From: Ampelomyces quisqualis
Lineage: Eukaryota > Ascomycota > Dothideomycetes > Pleosporales > Phaeosphaeriaceae
Assembly (NCBI GenBank): GCA_018398575.1
Contig: JAGTXZ010000018.1
Span: forward strand, 558,001-622,000
DNA length: 64,000 nucleotides
Direction of reading: 5' to 3'
Shown here: positions 1 to 10,354 of the stretch, piece after piece
How the letters are laid out: every line of letters begins with the position of its first letter
Numbering within the stretch: the first letter of the stretch is position 1
Made by a program: the position numbers and the translations under genes
Notes under the pieces: model-generated
Seen by the model: only the letters and a program-made list of their open reading frames with translations
Databases searched by the model: none
Told to the model about the DNA's origin: nothing

Positions 1-3000
1 ATGTACTTGTCAGATCCTGTTTCAAAGTGATAGTTCATCTGCTTGATCGTTTTGATAACGTTGGCACAATTGTCGAAAATGTTGTGCATGACCAGCTGGT
101 GAGGCACGGCTATTCGTATCGCATCCGTAGCTATGTCAAAAGACTTCTCATCCGTGACAGTATGGCCATATCTCCGTTTAGATTGCCTATAGTCTAAACG
201 CAGAGACCTAACACTGGCAACCCGACTCCAAGTGCTTTTCACTTTCGGATTCTCAGCATATAACCGTACCAGACGCGAGCGAAGGAAAGGGTTCGTCCAT
301 CGGTGTCGGCCAGTTTCCAGTCCATAAACCTGGAGCATGAGAGGTGGATCAGCAGGCATATCAGCCTTGACCTGGAGGAAGTGTGTTTTAACATCCACGG
401 CGATAATCTCGTGCTTGAGCCCGGTGGCTGGATCCATTGAGTCTGCATTGAAAGACGGTAACGCAAGGTGACGAGGCGAGCTGGGCGGGCTAGGGTCTGC
501 AGGCGCTGGCTTTTCGGACGACCAATCAAAAGACTGTCTTAATACCTGCAGGGCCATACACATAGCGAAATGACGATAGAGTGAGTAATGGACTGACAGG
601 CTCTGGGCGAACACGTGGACGTGGAAAACAGGACCTTGCTTGTCCGATAAAGTGCTTAAAGCAAACTCCATACGAGGAAGAGACAATGATGGCTCTTGCT
701 CTACCGCATCAGAAGCTTCAATGACGAGACCCTCAAGACCATGGAAATGCATCGCAAGACGTCTTCCATCAGTCTGGTTACCCGACTGCTTCCGGGGCGA
801 TTTCGGGCAAGACGGGCTTGATGGGCGAAGAAGATGCTCGTCCCGATTGATTGTCCGACTGGGTGCGCGACGCCTAATTGGCTTCGGTTCGATCTCATTG
901 TCGCGACTGATCTTGTATTCGGCAGTCCAGGACTCAAGGTGTAGAGCAACGCCACGGCTGTCCTTCGAAACTTTTGGGTCAATGCCTGCCACCTCCAGGT
1001 TGAAGTCGGATCCTTGCAGATGCACATAAGCGAGCCACGGCGGTAATCTGCGGAGGAAGTTGAGGTCTTTCTTCTGGGGAATGCCGCGCCTATGTCGCAT
1101 ATCTTTCTGAACCTGCGCTACGATTTGCCGCAGACCCTCGCTGATCTCAGGCCGCACCAGATAGAATGAGAATGTTTGAGCCGTACCTCGCAGTTCGACA
1201 ATGACGTCAGGCGCTGCGCTCATCTGTGCTCGGAACTCGAGATAGTCTGACACCAGAAGATTATGTTTCTCGATAGCAGCAGTCTGATAGTATAGTTGCT
1301 GGGCGTTGATGCGGAAGGTCGAAAGGAGTGCATAATGAAGTTCTCCGTCTGCCGCATGTGAAGATTCCATATCTAGGGAAACCGATGAAGATGAAGAAAT
1401 TAAGAGGTCAAATTGGTCGGTTCCCCGCCTAGCTGGATCCATGGGCGGCAACGTAACACGTATGACGGGCTCATGGATAGAGATCTTGATATTTGCTTTA
1501 GGTAAGAGTCTCCGCAACAGATATCGCTTGCTATTACGAGCCTTGGGTGGTTTACGTCGTGTCTCGTGGTCTCGGAACATGGCAAGAAGCAGGGGTAGAT
1601 GCTTAGGATCAAGGTCTAGTGAGGGAGAGGTAACGACAAGGTTGGCGAAGAAGATGTTGGTATTACGCTCTGCACTCTTCTGATCGTTGGCGAATTGAAT
1701 GGTTTTGGACGGCAGCGTGGTGTTCAAGGTAGTCGTTGCCATGGGAATGTAGAGAAGGCGCTCAGGGTGGCCATGCCCATCATCGATACCGACTGAGATT
1801 GATATGGCCGCCAGGAGAGCTTGGTGGGCAATATCATTCGGGGAGAAATACGTAAGATGCGCAGGACTCTTGGGATCGAGGCGGAGCAGGTCCATGCCGA
1901 CCTCCTTCATGGAGACGTTGAGATAAACCGGCGGGTCGGTGGGTTGCCCTGTGTGTATCTCTTTGGTCAGACCAAAGAAGCCTACAGCAAATTGGAATTC
2001 GTGAATGCCACGCAGGATTGAACTGGCAAAATCTCGCGAGTCCGATACGGTGCGGACGATATTGTTTTCGCGGCTTTTAGAGTGGTCCAGTTCTTCAATG
2101 ACATCGGCGAGCGATATACTCGCATGGCTGCGGTGGCCGCTCTTGCGCGCTGTCGAGGCCCGGCTGTTGTTAGCACGTTCGGCACACAGCTTAACATCAT
2201 CGTAGGGGATGCTCAGACGACCAAGTTTAAGTGATATGGAAGCATCGCGCAGTCCTTCGAGTTCCGGCTTGAGAAAGCCATGGACGTTGAGCGTGCAGTG
2301 GTCGAGAATCTCGGTCGAGTCTCGACCCTCGAGGGTGAAGAAGATGCTGCGGGCTGTGAAAAGCCACTCGGCCGGATGCTGTTTCTGATCTGGTTTCGGC
2401 TTGTGGTGGTTGAAGAGGCGGCTTCGGTCGACCGTCTTGCGCCGTGTGTCGACGGCCAGAGAGAGGCCGCCAACTTGCAGCGAGCCCACGTCGGCTATTA
2501 CAATGGTGGTGCCGTGTGCTACCAGGTCCACTTGTCTGATCCAGTTTATCTTGGTGTGTATGCGCTTGATCCTCTCCTTCGCGTCAGTCAGCCGTTTCCA
2601 CGTCAGACTGCGCTGCGCTTCTTCGTCCCCAGTCTCATCGTCCTCCTCTTTCGACTGCTCTGGTGTGCTGTCCCCGCTCTTGTCCTTCTGGGCCGGTCCA
2701 TTGGTCCACGATGCCCAGCCTGACTTTTTGCGCGGCTTTTCCCCCAACGCCTTAAAATCCAGCGTGACCTTCAGCTCGGTCAGCACGATGCTGACCCATG
2801 TCGGCTGGGCGAATGTGGGGCGGTGCAGGGAGAAGCCGAAGCCTCGAATCTCAATGCGCAGGCCATCCTTGGGCGTGAAGGCGATGCGACGAAGGCCTGA
2901 ATACCCGAGCCGCTGTATGGACACGCCCGAGACGACTCGGATGAAGGCGAACAGGACGAAGGAGAGCAGGTATAGCAGCAGCAAGAGCCCCGCTAGGAAT

Positions 3001-3020
3001 TGAAACGTGGGCAGGGCCAT
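1..3020 (-). CDS. FMP27: FMP27/BLTP2 (Hobbit) family bridge-like lipid-transfer protein, N-terminal part
   Basis: One uninterrupted reading frame starts at the ATG at 3020 and stays open to the window edge, so at least 1006 residues are seen and the C-terminus lies outside. The protein opens with a hydrophobic anchor (residues 8-28, LAGLLLLLYLLSFVLFAFIR), followed by the family's characteristic block with GVSIQRLGY, RIEIRGFGFSLHRPTFAQP and ELKVTLDFK. Near the left edge it reaches IAVPHQLVMHNIFDNCANV, also typical of fungal FMP27. Family members are usually 2500-3000 residues, form a hydrophobic groove of repeated beta modules and move lipids at ER-plasma-membrane contacts; that role is family knowledge. 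No intron is seen in this part. The upstream region on the same strand contains a 15-bp minisatellite. Identity is secure; the length is unknown because of truncation. Confidence 0.92.
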   Translation of the reverse strand, partial: MALPTFQFLAGLLLLLYLLSFVLFAFIRVVSGVSIQRLGYSGLRRIAFTPKDGLRIEIRGFGFSLHRPTFAQPTWVSIVLTELKVTLDFKALGEKPRKKSGWASWTNGPAQKDKSGDSTPEQSKEEDDETGDEEAQRSLTWKRLTDAKERIKRIHTKINWIRQVDLVAHGTTIVIADVGSLQVGGLSLAVDTRRKTVDRSRLFNHHKPKPDQKQHPAEWLFTARSIFFTLEGRDSTEILDHCTLNVHGFLKPELEGLRDASISLKLGRLSIPYDDVKLCAERANNSRASTARKSGHRSHASISLADVIEELDHSKSRENNIVRTVSDSRDFASSILRGIHEFQFAVGFFGLTKEIHTGQPTDPPVYLNVSMKEVGMDLLRLDPKSPAHLTYFSPNDIAHQALLAAISISVGIDDGHGHPERLLYIPMATTTLNTTLPSKTIQFANDQKSAERNTNIFFANLVVTSPSLDLDPKHLPLLLAMFRDHETRRKPPKARNSKRYLLRRLLPKANIKISIHEPVIRVTLPPMDPARRGTDQFDLLISSSSSVSLDMESSHAADGELHYALLSTFRINAQQLYYQTAAIEKHNLLVSDYLEFRAQMSAAPDVIVELRGTAQTFSFYLVRPEISEGLRQIVAQVQKDMRHRRGIPQKKDLNFLRRLPPWLAYVHLQGSDFNLEVAGIDPKVSKDSRGVALHLESWTAEYKISRDNEIEPKPIRRRAPSRTINRDEHLLRPSSPSCPKSPRKQSGNQTDGRRLAMHFHGLEGLVIEASDAVEQEPSLSLPRMEFALSTLSDKQGPVFHVHVFAQSLSVHYSLYRHFAMCMALQVLRQSFDWSSEKPAPADPSPPSSPRHLALPSFNADSMDPATGLKHEIIAVDVKTHFLQVKADMPADPPLMLQVYGLETGRHRWTNPFLRSRLVRLYAENPKVKSTWSRVASVRSLRLDYRQSKRRYGHTVTDEKSFDIATDAIRIAVPHQLVMHNIFDNCANVIKTIKQMNYHFETGSDKY

Positions 3021-3899
3021 GGCCACTCAGCCTGGGTCCATTGACTGCGGCCGGCTACCTGGCTACCGTGTTTTCAGCGCGAGTGCGCACGCGACGTGCT
3101 GTAGAGTAACGAGAGGCGGCCTGCCGGACATAGTCGAGGGCCGGGCTAGCAGCGACGGAGCATCGAGGGCTGGACCCTGGTGAAGGTGCGGACTGACCGG
3201 TGCCGTGTAAGAATGCGGCGAGCAGCGGGAGTGCCGGAAGCAGCGACGAGCGTGTGGCAGGGGGTCTCGGAGGGGGGGAGGCGTCCGGCGAGGGAAGAGA
3301 AAAAGCCCGAGTGATGGCGTGCCTGGCCCTTCAGTGCGGGGTCACGGGGTGAAGAGGGCGTTTCGTGCTTCACTGCTCGGTGCCGGGGAGGCAAGTCAGA
3401 TTCCAAGGTCTCCCTGGTGACAGCTGCCGTGTTCGGTAGCGCCAAGCATCGGAGCGCCAAGCACTACAGCGCCAAGCACTGTAGCGCCGTTTGTGGAGCT
3501 CGCCAAAGTCGACCTCACGTTGCCAGCAGCTTTCGTCCCGAGTGCCCCCAAACCCTTCCCATCAGGTTTTATGTACAGGCCAACGCGGCAGTTGCGGCCA
3601 GTGTTGGAATCTCGGAGAGTGAGGCGCGGCAGTGAAGGTGCTGGTGCTGAAGCCCTAGATGGCGAAGAATACTGCAGTACGCTGCAGGTCGACGTCACTC
3701 AGACTGATATTGGAGACGCAGTCACGTAAGATTTGAAAGACCGCAGGTGGGCAAACTGCGAAATCGAACGTGGGCACGACTTCTGCTCGACGCTCAACAT
3801 ACTAAAGATGGAATCGATGCGACTATCGATACGGCCACGGCTAACTAAGCTGCGATTCTTGATCGCATATTCTACGCGAACCGTATCGTTCACACAAGA
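3021..3899. other. Intergenic, upstream of FMP27 homologue
   Basis: This contains the presumed promoter of the leftward FMP27 homologue and the 3' flank of the gene ending at 3900. Short overlapping frames occur on both strands but none has a recognisable motif. A 15-bp minisatellite at 3439-3489 is the only clear structure. Confidence 0.5.
3439..3489. repeat. 15-bp minisatellite, about 3.4 copies
   Basis: The core GCGCCAAGCA recurs at 3439, 3454 and 3469, and its first five bases recur at 3484, giving an exact 15-base period with small differences in the spacer. Because the period is a multiple of three it stays open in several frames, which makes the spurious ORFs here look protein-like. 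Confidence 0.85.
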
Positions 3900-5632
3900 T
3901 CACCACCGCCTCACTCTCGACTCGGGTATATACTGCATATGTGGTCCCGGTCCTCTACTTGCCGGCTCAGGCATCCACATATCTTCAGACCGTGTGCGGC
4001 GAGGATCACTTATTCGCTCTCTTAGATCCGCCCAGCTCACCTCGATTGGCGCGTCCCGGGAAAGCGATCGCGTGTCTTCGGAGGAGCGTGGTGTCTCAGC
4101 GTGTGATGCCGTCGAGTTTGGCGATGTCGCGAGGTGTGATATGTCTTCAGCGGAGTGAGTTGTCTCTGCCTGTGATGCCGATGAATGGGACGACATCGCG
4201 GGGCACGTCACGCCTGCGAGGGTGCGAGATATTTCTGCGTCCGATACGGCCGGGCCTCCCCATGTCGCAAGGCGCAAGAGAAATCCTGCATTGTGTTCGG
4301 CTTCCCAGTCATAGTTGGGGTCGTCTGATGGGTTTGAAAATTGATCCGAGGAATTTACTTCATCTTTGGATGTGATCAGTGAGGGTTTCTGAACTTGTAG
4401 AGTATTTGAGGATGCAACAGTCATTCCTGGCTTGGATGTCTGCAGTGTCGCAGCCTAAGAGACTCACCATCATCATCACTTGGTTTAGTGATCTTGATAC
4501 CTGGGATCTCCAGGTCTGATGGCTTGAAGATTTCCCCTGAACGCTCTTCGGGGTCTGCGAAATCTGCGCTTCGGGCTGGTTGGATTCGTTCAACGTCAAG
4601 TGGTGCGCCTGGCACATTGAGCATCTTGGATTTTGCGTTTTCTGGACATGCTGGCTTGGGAAACCGTACAAGGCACTCCTTCGTATCTGCAAACTCTATG
4701 GCGTTTACAGACTGAATCTCAACCTTGAGTGGCGCAACTGGCACTTCGACCATTTCAGATCTTGGGTTCTTTGGAAGAGCTGGCTCGCGGACCTGCCCTT
4801 GACTCTCTACGCCATCTGCGATATCCGCAACTTGCGCGGACTGCATCTGCTCTCCATCGAGTGCTACGACTGGCACTTCGAGCGACGCGGATCCTGGGGT
4901 CTTCAGACCTGCTTCTTCGTGGATTTGTCCCAGTCGCTTTTTCGCAGCGGCGTATATCTTGGCTTCTGCAGACCATTCCGGTTCAACGGCAAGGGGTGCG
5001 ACTGTCTCTTCGACTTTGTTTGGTGTTGAATTCTGCTGGGTGGAAGTCTTGGTGTGCTGCTGCTCTAGCAACGGAGTGTCCGTACGTTGCTTCCCCATAG
5101 CAGCAGTATCTACAAGCTCTTCCGAATCGTTCAGATTTCCAGCAAGCAAACTTTCGATATTCATTCCTGTCTCGTCTGTGTCTGGAGTGAGAGGCTGTGT
5201 GCCCTCCTCATCGTCCGCGTCCGATGCAGTCGTGTTTACGGGAACTTTCTTCCTAGTTCGAATCTCAAATAGCGTTGCCTCCGAGTCTGAATCTATGACG
5301 TGCGGCCTCTTCTGCTTCACTTTCCGCTTGGTCCCGCGTGGTTGGTTCTTGACAAGATGTCGGAAAAACTAGCACCGCCTCTCTTGTTCCGGCTGCTCAG
5401 TGGCAAGGTTACGGTCGAACGCATCTCCGTAGTGGTCGTGCAGGATTAGCCCTTCGTAGTACAGCTGCAAGTCTCGTTCGTGGAGGATAATGTCATATAT
5501 CTGTGCGGCTCTGTAGTACATCTGTAGCCTGCGTCTTTTGCTGGATCCCCGTTGCCAACGAAGTAGGCACTCGACAATTTGTAGGCCGTGGATTATATTG
5601 AAGATAGACGTGGGTGTCGTATTCTCTGACAT
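3900..5632 (-). CDS. Hypothetical, largely disordered protein; structure of the 5' end unresolved
   Basis: Three frames on the minus strand probably belong to one gene. The upstream frame (5632 to 5369) starts at an ATG and encodes 87 residues rich in Tyr, Arg and Ile. It ends at a TAG, and the same frame continues with a basic, nuclear-localisation-like stretch (TKRKVKQKRP) and then an acidic/Ser/Thr/Pro-rich region to about 4468. A donor GTGAGT at 4467 with an acceptor leaving a 74-nt (4394-4467) or 41-nt (4427-4467) intron joins it in phase to a last exon ending at 3900. That exon holds two imperfect copies of an AET-(T/P)-(H/R)-S-(A/S)-ED element. There is no domain I recognise. Whether the 87-residue frame is a separate gene, or is joined by an intron I cannot place, is open. 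The long acidic region looks like a real fungal low-complexity nuclear protein. Confidence 0.5.
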
Positions 5633-6661
5633 TGCGAGTGATTGGTGGTGAAATAGTGAAGGTGTGCGATGTAAGGAATGCGTAGAGAATAGAAAATGCG
5701 AGCGACATGTAGATGGTGCTGGTGTGAGTGGGGCAAAGATTGATCAGACGGTGTCAGGTTGCCAAACGGACGTGGCAGGTCCGTACCTTCCTCTCTGTAT
5801 GCAACATGGCTGCTCAGGCGCAATCTTGTAGGTACCATGCGCCTTCCACGCTCTCTGGGTTCAGCCATTCTGCGAAGAGCTGCACATGCTTACCACAAAC
5901 CAGATATGGTTATATCTGCATCTAAGCCACGCGACCACCGCCGCTTCTGTTCCCATGTCACGCCAGCTTTTGGGTTTGTCTGGAGCTGTTAGCAACATCT
6001 TTGATATTATAAGAGTTCAAAACACGAGTACAGGGAGATGGCACAGACTTTCTACGCCGCGCCCAGCGAGATTCTCGATGCAGGGAGAGTGCCGTAGACG
6101 AGGCTACCGGCAACAAAGACGAGCTCCATCGCACGTGTAGAAGGCCCTCTAGGAAGTTGCGGCACATTGGTGTGGTAAGGTCTCCTGAAATTTTGGAACA
6201 AACTTGTCTCTTGAATATTTCACTGGCATAACTTGCCCAAGGTTGCGTTTCATCCGGGTCATATGAAGCACTTTCTCCGGCTTAAAGGTTGTTATCATCG
6301 GTTGCACGGCCCTGCAAAATGAATTACTTCACGATCGCTAAGTTAGCGATTGGGCCCATCCATGCCTTTTGGCTGCCGTAGCGATCGCCGGGATCACTTC
6401 ATTTTGATGTACGATGCGGGACATCGAATCGCGACTATTGTAGGTGCTACCGGCACGAGCAAGCTCCGTAGTGTGGTGCTCCGCTAGCGCGATGTTGGAA
6501 CAAGGCGCTGGTGTGCTGCAGGTATAGTAACGTACCGACGTCATCGCCCGCGTGCTTACTGACTTCACCAGCTACGCGCGTGCAAACAACAGATCGCTTG
6601 CTTCCACTTTGACTTTGACCAACTTTTTACACTTGAACCCAACAAACCGCCGCTATCAAAC
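5633..6661. other. Intergenic
   Basis: Divergent spacer between the hypothetical gene on the minus strand and the hydrophilic protein gene starting at 6662. Only short frames are present and no RNA gene was recognised. The last 60 bases before 6662 (CTTTGACTTTGACC, TTTTTACACTT) are pyrimidine-rich, as is usual in fungal 5' leaders. Confidence 0.5.
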
Positions 6662-7789
6662 ATGGAGACCATCACTAACGCCGCCACTGCTGTTACTTCC
6701 ACGGTGTCCGGCCTTATCTACGGCCAGCCGGCCAAGGAGGGTGAGACAAACACCACCTCGACGAACGAGACGGGCGGAAAGGAGCCACTAGCTGGCGCGC
6801 AGGGCAAGGGCACCGTGAACGAGCCATTCGACAAGGGCAACGCAGGTGAGCGCACACGGCAGCATGCGATATCAAAAGATCATGCTAATGATGGCGTGCA
6901 GAGGACCCAGTAGACACCTCTTCAAGCGCCGACACCTCAGTCCGTAGGTAGGATCCGAATGCGACCTGAAGCCACAACTAACCGGACATCAGCGGCATCC
7001 GGCAACACTTCGTACAAGGACGATGACTTCCTCAAACTGAACCCTACGCTGGGCAAGCCCACCACCGACTCCTCCTCTGCGGGCGCTGCAAACACCAGCT
7101 CTACTGGCGAGTCAGCCATCCCCATTATCCCGCTGCACCCCGATGCTTCCACCAGCAACACCAAACCCGCATCGTCCGCCACCGGTGTCACCGATAAGGT
7201 CTGGAAAGCTACTGAGCTGGATGATGTGAGCCGCGCCGGCGCACCAGGTGCTGGCCCCTCCGCTCCGGACTTCAAGCCTGCAGCTGGCGATACTAGCCCG
7301 TCCGCGTCAGACAAGCCAACTGAGAGCGCGAACACAACCTCCGAGTCTTCTGCGCCCAAGAAAGAGGTCAGTGGTGTTGCAACATCCCACTCCGACTCTG
7401 CGCAAGCCCAGGCACCCGTCGGGGGCCCGATCGAGGAGATTCTCAACAAGGGTACCTCATCGAACGCCAAACACACCGTCAAGGAGAGCGAGGCCAGTGA
7501 CCCTCACTCCAAGATGTCAGACAAGACCGTACGCGCGACTGACGCGCAGAGGACTGGAGAGGGAGCTACTGTGCAGAGTACGTATATTCGGCACCCTTGT
7601 GCCACGGTGCAACATGCTGACATTCTGACAGGCTACCCAGCCGAGACCACCAAGAGCCGCACATCCGAGTCCGGCAAGTCTACCGAGCCCGCTTCGCCCA
7701 CCAGTGGTGAGGAGAAGAGCGAGAAGACGATGGACAAGCTCAAGGACAAGCTGAAGAACAAGCTTCACATTGGAAGCAAGGATAAATAG
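6662..7789 (+). CDS. Hypothetical hydrophilic, low-complexity protein (four exons)
   Basis: Exons read as 6662-6845, 6902-6943, 6993-7577 and 7632-7789. Introns are 56, 49 and 54 nt; the second has a clear CTAAC branch site before its acceptor, and all phases agree. The product is Ser/Thr/Ala/Pro/Asp/Lys-rich, with no cysteine and no stable hydrophobic core. The first 25 residues could form an amphipathic helix (METITNAATAVTSTVSGLIY), and the end is a charged amphipathic helix (MDKLKDKLKNKLHI). This composition resembles fungal stress or hydrophilin-like proteins, but that is an inference from composition only. The exon-4 reading continues through intron 3 without a stop because that intron is divisible by three, so retention would only insert 18 residues. 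Confidence 0.72.
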
Positions 7790-8420
7790 GTGTCCGCAAT
7801 GAGCGACTCTAGGACAGGCGATGACACAGACAATGATACCACGGCGTAATTTGCTGAAGTAAGAGGTCGACAATGTAATTGTGTAGATTTTGGGACCTCC
7901 AAATTTGATATCCCCAAATTCCCTTCCAATCCAGCTTCCATCCAATCATTGTTGTTCGTGAGTCTCGTGGCACCGAATGAGCTTAGCGTCATGCCAGCAA
8001 TCTGACTTGATGTAAGGGTACATCGCTTCACTTCTTGTCAAGCCCCTCACACCACGTGCACGTCTTCGTGTAAGCTCTCATCTACATATTACCTACCACG
8101 TAAACGATACTTCAGCTTGTCACACGACCAGATCCGACGGCGATTGTCTACAGGTTTTATGGTGACCCCGCCATTGCCGGGGAGCTCAGGTGTGCAACCC
8201 ACTTTTTTCTAGCTGCTACACCATTCCTGGTCTATTGGGGTTAAGCATGGCCAAGTTTCAACTTTGTGGGTGTGATGGGCTCCACATGCTCCAAGAGATC
8301 ACGTGACTATTATCGACTTCATCCCTCGCTCCACACATCTTACTTTGCGTTTACTTTCTCTTTTAACACTCCAGCATCGCAATTTTGTTGTTATCATCCA
8401 ACTTAGCTCGGACCATCATC
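7790..8420. other. Intergenic between two plus-strand genes
   Basis: No gene is seen. It contains an ATCACGTGAC palindromic E-box-type site around 8300 and the pyrimidine-rich leader of the amine oxidase gene just upstream of 8421. Confidence 0.5.
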
Positions 8421-10346
8421 ATGGGAAATATTGGTAACCTAAACTGCGACCACAATACTCACAACACAAGCAACAGATCAGCTTCGGAATCCTCCGGTAC
8501 TTCTCGTATCCAACAAGACTTGTCAAACTCTCCTCATCAAGACAGTTCCATGGAGAATGCAGACGACATAGAATCGCCCATGATCCGAAGAGCTGTTGGG
8601 AAGGTACCCCGCGTTTGCGTGGTGGGTGCTGGTGTTGCGGGGCTGAGATGTGCTGACGTGTTATTACAACATGGTGCGAATGTGACTATACTTGAAGGTC
8701 GAGATCGCGTTGGTGGACGGGTATGTCGGTCTACGATGAGGTTAGGAAAGTACTTACATACCGTCTCTAGTTATGTCAAAGTAATGCTTTAGGACATCTA
8801 GTCGATCTGTACGTTCTCACTTCCAATCCCACATCGACATACAAGCTAATTACCTTTCACTCAGCGGTCCAAACTGGATCCACGGCACAGATAACAATCC
8901 CATTCTCGACCTAGCAAAGCAGACGGACACCCTGACTATGAACTGGGATGGACGACAATCCGTGTTCGATCATCTGGGACACCACATGCCAGCGAAAGAA
9001 GCTGCAGAAAATGGAAAGATTGTGTGGAGCATTATCGAGAAAGCAATGAAGTACTCGAATGCAGAAAGTGCGGCAATTCCTGCGGAGAAGAGCTTGTACG
9101 ATTTCTTCGAGGAGCAGGTTGAGTTGATATTTCCATCAAAAGATGGGGATGAGGCGGCGAAACGGAAACATGAGACGATTCTACAGATGGCAGAGATGTG
9201 GGGCGCGTTTGTTGGGTCGCCGATTCAGACGCAGAGTCTCAAGTTCTTTTGGCTGGAAGAGTGTATTGATGGGGAGAATCTGTTCGTTGCGGGAACGTAT
9301 GAGAAAGTGCTGAAGAAGATTGCGGAACCAGCGCTTAAGGCGGATGTGAGGTTTGCGCATAAAGTCACGAAGATGGTATCGAAAGAGTTCGAAGGTGGGC
9401 CGAGGGTGACGGTCGAGATGGAGGGAAAGGAGAGTGAGTCATTTGACGAAGTGGTTATGACTACGACCTTGGGCTGGTTGAAGCGGAATATCGCAGCTTT
9501 CGAACCGGCATTGCCTGTCAGGTTAAAAGAGGGCATTGAAGCTATTGGATATGGCCATCTCGATAAGGCATATCATACATCAAAAATTTTCGCAGCTCTG
9601 CGTTTACTAACATTGTTTAGGTCTACATCAACTTCCCATCCGCATTTTGGAACGAATCGCCCTCGTCAACCACCATCCCACCCACCAGTTCCCAAGATCC
9701 AAACCTACCAAACGTGACCGCCACAACCGCCCCGTCACAACAAGCGTCATCCAACGAACCTTCTTCAGATTCACCAGTAAACCCAGCCCACTACCCAGGC
9801 TTCACACACTGGCTCACGCCCACCTACGCAAGCCCCACCAACCCTTCACATTGGGCCCAAGAAGCCATGAACCTCGCCGCTCTTCCCTCTCCAGCCGCTC
9901 ACTCAACGCTCCTCTTCTACATCCATGGCCCCACATCCTTACACGTCGCCTCACTCCTCAATTCCTCTCCACCATCAACACACACCGCTCTCCTGACGCA
10001 ATTCTTTGCACCTTGTTTCTCCCGCTTGCCAAATTATTCCGCCACGGATCCTAATCACCAACCAAAAGCCATTTTGACGACAAATTGGGCCAGTGACGAA
10101 CTTGCAGGGTATGGAAGTTAAAGTAATTTCCAAATTGGATTAGAAAACGGGGACAAAGATATCGAAATCATGAGAGCAGGAATGCCAGATAGAGGTATAT
10201 GGTTGGCGGGCGAACATACAGCACCATTTGTCGCTCTGGGAACAGTAACGGGTGCATGGTGGGCCGGTGAAGGCGTTGGCAAGAGGATATGTAAAGCGTG
10301 GAATCTCCACTCTACAATATCCGACGACAAAGACGCCCCCACATAA
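8421..10346 (+). pseudogene. Flavin-containing amine oxidase (polyamine oxidase type) interrupted by one in-frame stop
   Basis: Exons are 8421-8720, 8771-8808, 8865-9567 and 9621-10346. They encode the dinucleotide-binding motif VVGAGVAGLRCA (near residue 70), the following EGRDRVGGR, the GPNWIHGT block and the C-terminal FAD clamp GIWLAGEHTAPFVALGTVTG. Intron 3 has no GT donor near it; splicing AAG|GCATAT...TACTAAC...TTTAG gives a GC-AG intron and restores the conserved GYGHLDKVYINFPSAFW. In exon 4 the frame meets TAA at 10119-10121, inside the conserved GYGS-Y-SNFQ segment where the family has Tyr (TAC/TAT). The frame is otherwise open for 74 more codons to the natural stop. A single C-to-A or T-to-A change, or a base-call error, would explain this. 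If real, the product loses the last FAD-binding segment. The upstream TTG at 8385 is not needed as a start; the ATG at 8421 is used. Confidence 0.85.
9568..9620 (+). other. GC-AG intron of the amine oxidase gene
   Basis: This is a 53-nt intron starting GCATAT and ending TTTACTAACATTGTTTAG. No GT occurs at a suitable place in the preceding exon, and phase 0 is kept on both sides. Confidence 0.65.
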
Positions 10347-10354
10347 CAACCCTA

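Noticed and set aside
640..3003. Several plus-strand frames of 80-200 codons over the first 3 kb
   Set aside because: They are antisense to the continuous FMP27 frame and contain no domain.
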